Assembly (NCBI GenBank): GCA_012845835.1
Contig: JABAKD010000004.1
Coordinates: 2,841,933 to 2,905,932 of the forward strand
Direction of reading: 5' to 3'
Length of the DNA: 64,000 nt
From: Undaria pinnatifida
Lineage: Eukaryota > Sar > Phaeophyceae > Laminariales > Alariaceae
Positions 58,636-64,000 of this stretch are shown here, in pieces (the first letter of the stretch is position 1; each line of letters opens with the position of its first letter). Made by a program: the position numbers and the translations under genes. The notes beneath the pieces are model-generated. The model was not told the DNA's origin. It saw only the letters and a list, made by a program, of their open reading frames with translations, and made no database searches.

Positions 58636-60380
58636 GGACTACTGCCGGTCGCAATGACTACACCGCTCGTGCGTGGTCCCTGAAATAGTCGAGAACGACA
58701 ACAAGGAGAACGGAGAGCGACCAGTACTGCCATTGTTGCGAGACAGCAATATTCGCTGGCGGAGATTGAACCGTCCGTGGACTGGAGCAGCGGCTACTAC
58801 CACATATATCAAAAACGGTATGGTCAGCCTGTTATTCGGTAAGAGGAGCATAGCCCCGAAATCAGGTATCACCCACACCCATACCCCAAAAAGGCCTTCG
58901 GTAGCTTGTGTCTGCCTAATACAAGATTAAAGAATCCCCTCGAAGGTGGTTATCAGGGTTCGATTCTCGGTCCTACCCCCCCTGCGGCGTAGCCATCAAT
59001 TAATTGGGCTATTGTTAATCACCTTACTGACCCTCACGATGTTTCAGCTCTTTTGTGTGTCTAGTTGGGGTTGAGGCGGCAGCGCCTGGACTTTCTCGGA
59101 TTCTCCGTGCACGGAGATATCGAAACACGTACTTTTTGTTTTAATGTATTGCAGTAGTTATCTTTCCCCAATTCTCCGGCTCGAACTTTCTATTCACGCT
59201 CCACAGTCTTCACGACTCGTCCTGAATTTATCGTCCACCGGACACTGCAAATACCGCCGCAGTGGCCTTGCTGCTTGTCGGCCATAACCTCTATCCTACC
59301 CTGGGTGCAGGGCACCAGCCTCAGCCTTCCGTTCGTTCGTCGTCCCGAACAATCGAAACAGGGTAACGTATTGTATGATACAAAAAGTTCAAAAACGAAT
59401 TGATACAGTACAGCGTTTCTAAGGTGAGGAAGAACACGAAATAATTCGTCGACTTTGTCTTCGGCAAGATTATCTCAAACGCCATAAGCAACCACTGCTT
59501 CAACGCAACCTAGAAAGGGGGCAGCATAATCACCATCGCGGCGCACGCGACACACAACAGTTATGACCCCACCACCGTTGCTCTGCGCCCCTGTTTGGAT
59601 ACAATCGGAGGGGGAACGTGCGACCATGTCAGTGGAATAGCTGGAAAAGATTCCGGCAAGAGAGTGTCTCATTGTGCGGGGTTTGCGTGCTAGACGACCT
59701 CTTTCCATTTTCCACCCAAGTTCCAGAGGGGGGCGAACGTTTCGCCTGACCACGGCGACAGTAAACTGGAGAACGTCTGGGCAGAAAATGGGTCGGTGTA
59801 TGGGAGTCATTGACGCACGAACCACCCGGGATTGTTTCGCATTTTTTGCGATTCTGTAAAAACTAAAACGACGGACCTGCCGAGGCTCATCAACTATACC
59901 CGATCATCACGTATTACCTAATTTTGTTCGCCCCTATCATTTGGGGGAGATATCCACAAATTTCGTTGGGTGTTACAACAAAACATCATCTCTCTAAACG
60001 ACAAGAATGGCAACTAACTACTGTAGATGTAGTAGTCAGTGAATACCCTTTCGTCATTCCGTGTCACCCTCGATCGAGGCGATCACATGATAAGCACTCT
60101 GCGTCCTTGGGCACTTGGTACGCCAGAACACTGGCGAGCGTCACGCCTAGCTTGGCAAACGTCGCCGCAAGTGTCTCTCCCCTAAGCTAAGTTTCATGTG
60201 AACTGGCCTAACCTAACCAAACCAGCTTCGGCCCTCGCGCACGAAGGTAGACAGAGAAGAGCAACCCTCACCAATGTCCCACAGTGCTGGGCAGATGACC
60301 CTGGTTCTTCCGCCACACCTGCAGGATGCACTTAGAGTACTGCACACGTTTGACAGACGGCCATGGTTTCAAAGCTTGGG
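58636..60380. other. no gene assigned
   Basis: A B-box-like GGGTTCGATTCTCGGTCCTA near 58950 lacks a matching tRNA 5' half. The minus frame 59825-59475 (116 codons) and plus frame 58673-58930 have no domain I recognise. Confidence 0.25.
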
Positions 60381-60384
60381 AAAC

Positions 60385-61335
60385 GTCGATCTTGCCATGG
60401 GATTTCTCATGGGAGTTGGAAGGGCCCATGAGGTTTCCCATGGGGTGTACTGTTGCACCAATGGAAAGGCCAACGAGACCACTGGTGGTGGTGACAGGCC
60501 CCATGGGACTTCCCACGGGATGCATGGAGCTTCCCATGGAACTACCCATGGGACTTTCCGTGGCTCCTACCGCTTCCCGTGGGACGTCCCACGGACTTGA
60601 GACCTCCCATGGGAAATAATATGGGATGTCCCATTGATTTGGGACCTCCCATAGGAAAACCCATGGGAATTCCTGTGGGGGCGTGACATGCCTCATCGGA
60701 GTCCCCATGGGATGCATCTTTGTACCCACAAGATTTTCCACAGGCCGCATGGGGCTTCCATCGGGAACACCCCTGGGGGCATCATGCCGTGGCTCGCACC
60801 AATCTTCCCATGGGGTTCGTATGAGACGCCCATGAACTTTTTCACCTTCCGTGGGAAGGCCCGTGGGAAGCCGATGTGATCTAACAGCAACCCTCACGGG
60901 AAGTCGCTCCACCGCCATTTTATGTCCCATGGGACTTACCATGGGAGGTGACTAACCCCGTGGCACTCGGAAGTTGCAGGATCTCATGGAACTACGCACG
61001 GGGCTTGGCTTCCCGCCGGTCTGCTGCGCATCAATGGGGAGCCCCACGGCGGATCCTATGATAGATCATGTGTGATATCGTATGGGAAGTACGTGGCGAT
61101 GGGAACCCGTGGGACGTCCCGTGAGAAGTCCCATGGGGTCCGCCGGAGGAAATGTTCACATGGGGAGTAGGACGGAATTTCTACGCTGAGAGAGCACAGT
61201 TTCAGTACCACAGAATATCTCATCGGTAGTCCCATGGGATTCCATGGAATTTTCGCGTGAGGAGCACTATTCCCCATGAGTGGGACATGTGATATATCCA
61301 GGACATCCCACGGGGTTTCATGAGGTCTCGTGGGA
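60385..61335. repeat. CCCATGGG-type palindromic satellite, about 950 bp
   Basis: Palindromes of the type TCCCATGGGA, CCCCATGGGA, TCCCACGGGA and TCCCGTGGGA follow at 10-40 bp throughout, for example GACAGGCCCCATGGGACTTC, CCCATGGAACTACCCATGGG, CGTGGGACGTCCCACGGACT and TATGTCCCATGGGACTTACC. The 224-codon minus frame (60942-60268), with repeated PMG and SPMG peptides, is a product of the repeat. Confidence 0.85.
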
Positions 61336-61339
61336 CTGT

Positions 61340-61735
61340 GCATGGGAAAACTAAGGAGTGTGGAACAGACGTAGAGGCCTTGTTGCAGTGCTGTATACGT
61401 GTACAACAGGCAAGAGCCGTTCCTAGCGAACGCAGAAATTGGCAGGTAATCGTGTTAAAAGAACGTGACATTTTTTTCGCGAATATCGTGATATTTGTCC
61501 GGACTTTCAATCGCTGTCATATTTTCCATGAAAGTTCAAGTAAGGAGTTCCTGGCATAAAACGTGACATTTCAGAATTTCGCAATATCGGGAATCGTGAC
61601 CTTTTGTAAAGATTCGTGTTTTTTTCTCATTGGTTAGTAACCACCGTAGGTGTTGCTGTACGTGCAGTTGATTAAATGTCGGCGGCTGATGGTGCTACGT
61701 TTACACCATAGAGAAAAACGTGATCAAAAAGATAC
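61340..61735. other. no gene; GTGACATTTTTTTCGCG-type repeated words
   Basis: AACGTGACATTTTTTTCGCG at about 61465 and AACGTGACATTTCAGAATTT at about 61560, each followed by CGAATATCGTGA- or GCAATATCGGGA-like text, suggest a small duplication. Confidence 0.35.
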
Positions 61736-61737
61736 AA

Positions 61738-61986
61738 GACGCGTGCTACGATAGAGGTGCACCACTTTTTTTCTAATGCTACTCCTCAATTTGGCAGCTT
61801 AAGACCTCTCCCAAAAACTGAAATTGCTACTGGATAAAACATCCCATGGCCTAGTTACACAACGAGAACCATGCAAAACAAAAATGGCCTATTATTTATT
61901 TTTTTTCCGACGATTTTGGGTTAAGGAGCACCATCGTTGAGGAATCATTTCAGACGAAAAGTGCTACCTATATCGTAGCATGCGTC
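61738..61986 (+). mobile_element. TIR element family A, complete copy
   Basis: Starts GACGCGTGCTACGATAGAGG then TGCACCAC; ends GCTACCTATATCGTAGCATG then CGTC. Interior TTTGGCAGCTTAAGACCTCT, ACATCCCATGGCCTAGTTAC and GACGATTTTGGGTTAAGGAG. 249 bp. Flanking 4-mers ACAA and ACTT match at two positions only. Confidence 0.85.
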
Positions 61987-61989
61987 ACT

Positions 61990-62540
61990 TAAGGCAGACA
62001 ACGAAACTTACTCCGAACACCACACTACCCCCCCCCACCCCCCCCAACCCCACGGAGGGCAAAATGAAGCCTTTTTCTTTTTTCCTGGGCATTTCTTGGC
62101 CTTGTTTTCTCTCTGAACTTTGGTCTCAATGGCAATGCTATGCTTGCGTGCTCGAGTTTACTACACGTAGGTGTTCTACATACCAATAGACTTTGTTGAG
62201 ATAATACACACCAATCGATATGTAGAGATAATACATACCAATAGATAGGTTGAGATGCACTGGAGCAATAATCTGTGATGGGTTGCCGAAGCCTGTGGAA
62301 GTGTAATGCTCGGAGACAACTCCCCGCTCCAAGTTGCCTCAAAACCAAAACCAAAGATCTTGATTCTTAAATGCTTGTTTCTTGCTTGCTTCTCAATGCT
62401 TCTGCGACAAGTCTACGACAAGCTTGGGCGATCGTCTGAGTGTGACGAGCCTCGTCTCATCTGACCCCGCCTTCTGCTGGAAGACCATACGGCGTTTACG
62501 GGGGCTCTGACGCCCTTACTCTTTGGCTGTGAGACCTCTC
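61990..62540. other. no gene; small tandem repeat at 62180-62255
   Basis: GAGATAATACATACCAATAG-type units occur three times at 62198-62255. No supportable coding region. Confidence 0.4.
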
Positions 62541-62541
62541 G

Positions 62542-63234
62542 GTGCGCTGCGGGGGCTCTGAAAGCCTTATCTTTGCCCTTTCGCAGTTTTTTCGCCACAC
62601 CGCCGCCTGTTCTGCCTCGCATACGTCAAAGCTGTCTTCGAATCTCACAGTCTTGGGATCTGTTTCGCTCAGAGCCGACGAATTGGCCTGCCTCCCTTCT
62701 ACGTGGCGGGACATGGAGTACTTCCACACCCACTCTACAGTGTTGCAAAATAAGCACGTCAGGGGTATGTTGGTGCAGCATGGTGTATGCAGTATGTATA
62801 TACACGATGACGTGCTCTTCGACGCCGCTTTCAGAAGTAAAGAAATGGCACTCTTTTGCGAGTCCCACTTGGGCGCGAGAAGACAGGTGAAATGATTCTG
62901 AGGTGCAGGTTTCCCGGCGCTGAGTTCTACAACCGACGTCTTAGCCTTGCCCTCGTCTTTTCCTGAACCGTCGCCGAAGTTGAAGGTGTGCGCACAGCAG
63001 CAAAGTAACTCCAGGCCATCTGCTCGCTTTCCGCAGGAGGCGCGTTCTAGCCAAGGCGCTGTCTTATCGAAGGGTGTCGGTAAGAGGGATCCCCCCGTCA
63101 CGGAGACTGTGCTAATCGTAACCACTCTCTCTCTGTCTTTCTATCTTTTCTGCGGTACGCAGGGCGTCGCAGTCCGTGATCACGTCGACCTCAGGGGCAA
63201 CATGGATTGCAGTAACCTCTCCCCTGAACTGTGA
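62542..63234 (+). CDS. possible spliced gene of unknown function
   Basis: The plus frame 62542-62887 ends at a good donor (GACAG|GTGAAA). Its text is protein-like: MEYFHTHSTVLQNKHVRGML, VQHGVCSMYIHDDVLFDAAF, RSKEMALFCESHLGARRQ. Two candidate acceptors follow: GAGGTGCAG at about 62912, and GCGGTACGCAG at 63162 after a long CTCTCTCTGTCTTTCTATC tract. The latter leads into GVAVRDHVDLRGNMDC. The minus strand is also open for 209 codons across the same region (63125-62496), and I cannot exclude that it is the real one. No domain is recognised in either. Confidence 0.35.
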
Positions 63235-63299
63235 ACTGTGCTCCCTTAGGTCTAGTATTGTTGGATTCAGTATAGTGTTGTATTATATAGGAAATTGAG

Positions 63300-63362
63300 T
63301 GAAATGTTTTTTTTATATAGGAATTTGGGTGGTGCTTGGGGGGGGGGGGGGGGGGGCTTTGA
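63300..63362. repeat. poly-G tract
   Basis: A run of about 18 G at 63341-63358 after TTTTTTTATATAGGAATTTGG. Confidence 0.85.
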
Positions 63363-63423
63363 GAGGTCGAAAATAAAGGTTGGGAGTGTGGTGTCGGAAA
63401 ATACTTTTGTTGTGCGCCCTTGA

Positions 63424-64000
63424 AAGATACGTTTAAAACTCCGTGGACGCTTGTATCCAGGTATTGAGCGCTTTGTACCGCGATTTCTGTGCCCACGTCA
63501 CGCGCCGTCTAACACTCAATATCGCATACGGTTTCACAAACTGTTCAACACCAAGTCGCCGACCCTTGATGCGAGCATTGTAGACGAGCTTAAGCAGTGG
63601 CCCCCGTGCAGACCACTGGACGATGTCCCGTCTAGGTACGAAGTAGAGGAGGCGATCCGGGCGCTGGCGAACCGAAAGGCGGCAGGGCCCGATGGTCTAC
63701 CGGCCGAGCTCTTGAAGGTTTTGGCAGACGAAGGAGAATTCAACACCCTCGGAAACTTCCACGATATCATCGTCGCTGTGTGGAGGGGGGGTGGCGTACC
63801 GCAACAATGGAAAGATGCAACGATTAAGGTGCTTCACAAGAAGAAAGATCGGACTGAGTGTGGCAATTATCGTGGCATCTCCCTCGTGGCTCACGCCGGC
63901 AAAGTACTCCTCAAAGTCATCGCGAGTCGCCTGAGTGACTATTGCGAACGCGAGAACATTCTGCCGGAGGAACAGTGTGGGTTCAGACCCCAACGCTCGA
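63424..64000 (+). mobile_element. non-LTR (LINE) reverse transcriptase, 5' part, runs off the window
   Basis: One open plus frame runs from 63424 to the window end without a stop. From about 63532 it reads [20 protein letters not shown]. It then has [20 protein letters not shown], the fingers motif KAxGPDGxPxE of LINE RTs, followed by AELLKVL. Next come [34 protein letters not shown] (the NYRGISL motif) and [14 protein letters not shown] (the QxGFRP motif). The catalytic YADD box would lie beyond the window. No endonuclease domain is seen upstream, so the copy is either 5'-truncated or its first part was lost. The frame is intact and the motifs are unmutated, so it is younger than the gypsy remnant. 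Confidence 0.9.

Noticed and set aside
58860-58975. Possible tRNA gene near GGTTCGATTCTCGG
   Set aside because: Only a B-box-like sequence is present; I could not form an acceptor stem or find an A box at the right distance.
60268-60942. 224-codon minus-strand frame
   Set aside because: It lies in the CCCATGGG satellite and consists of SPMG/PMG repeats.

Overview
This is a eukaryotic nuclear window. Coding exons are separated by long repeat-filled introns with GT..AG borders. The window also carries tRNA-derived SINEs, terminal-inverted-repeat (TIR) elements, a decayed Ty3/gypsy element, a LINE reverse transcriptase and an organelle-DNA insertion. Intron-rich genes, large ankyrin proteins and many poly-C/poly-G tracts suggest a stramenopile, most plausibly a brown alga of the Ectocarpus/kelp type. 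That is inference; no marker here fixes the species.

Two protein-coding loci are well supported. (1) A plus-strand RBM5/RBM10-type splicing-factor gene runs from about 19.77 kb to at least 30.13 kb. I rebuilt six exons whose phases agree and whose joined protein has, in order, half of a RanBP2 zinc finger, RRM2, an OCRE domain, a basic linker and a C2H2 finger. RRM1 should lie upstream and a G-patch downstream; I found neither. (2) A plus-strand, apparently intronless ankyrin-repeat protein lies at 55.2-57.2 kb. Weaker coding evidence exists at 12.6-13.05 kb (+), 14.6-15.4 kb (-, broken frames) and 62.5-63.2 kb (+).

Layout: 0-13 kb is repeats (TIR elements, GATC-type units, a 200-bp triple repeat at 5.9-6.5 kb, C-rich units at 11-12.5 kb). 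13.4-14 kb is a palindromic short-period tandem repeat. 16.2-17.9 kb has hairpin elements and a mitochondrial-type LSU rRNA fragment inserted cleanly into a tandem repeat. 19.7-30.1 kb is the RBM gene. 30.2-31.5 kb is a tandem repeat just downstream. 32.6-36.6 kb has several TIR elements. 36.8-43 kb is the gypsy remnant, itself hit by TIR elements. 44.5-46.5 kb and 60.4-61.3 kb are satellites built on CCCATGGG-like palindromes. 46.9-54.2 kb holds two SINE families. The window ends inside a LINE reverse transcriptase.

The most notable signal is in the RBM gene. Upstream of several exons the intron 3' end, often with the first codons of the exon, is present in extra diverged tandem copies. The zinc-finger exon has three acceptor/exon-start copies, only the last of which encodes the finger in full. 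Separately, two short palindromic words, TACCWGGTA and TATTAATA, recur far more often than chance in different contexts.
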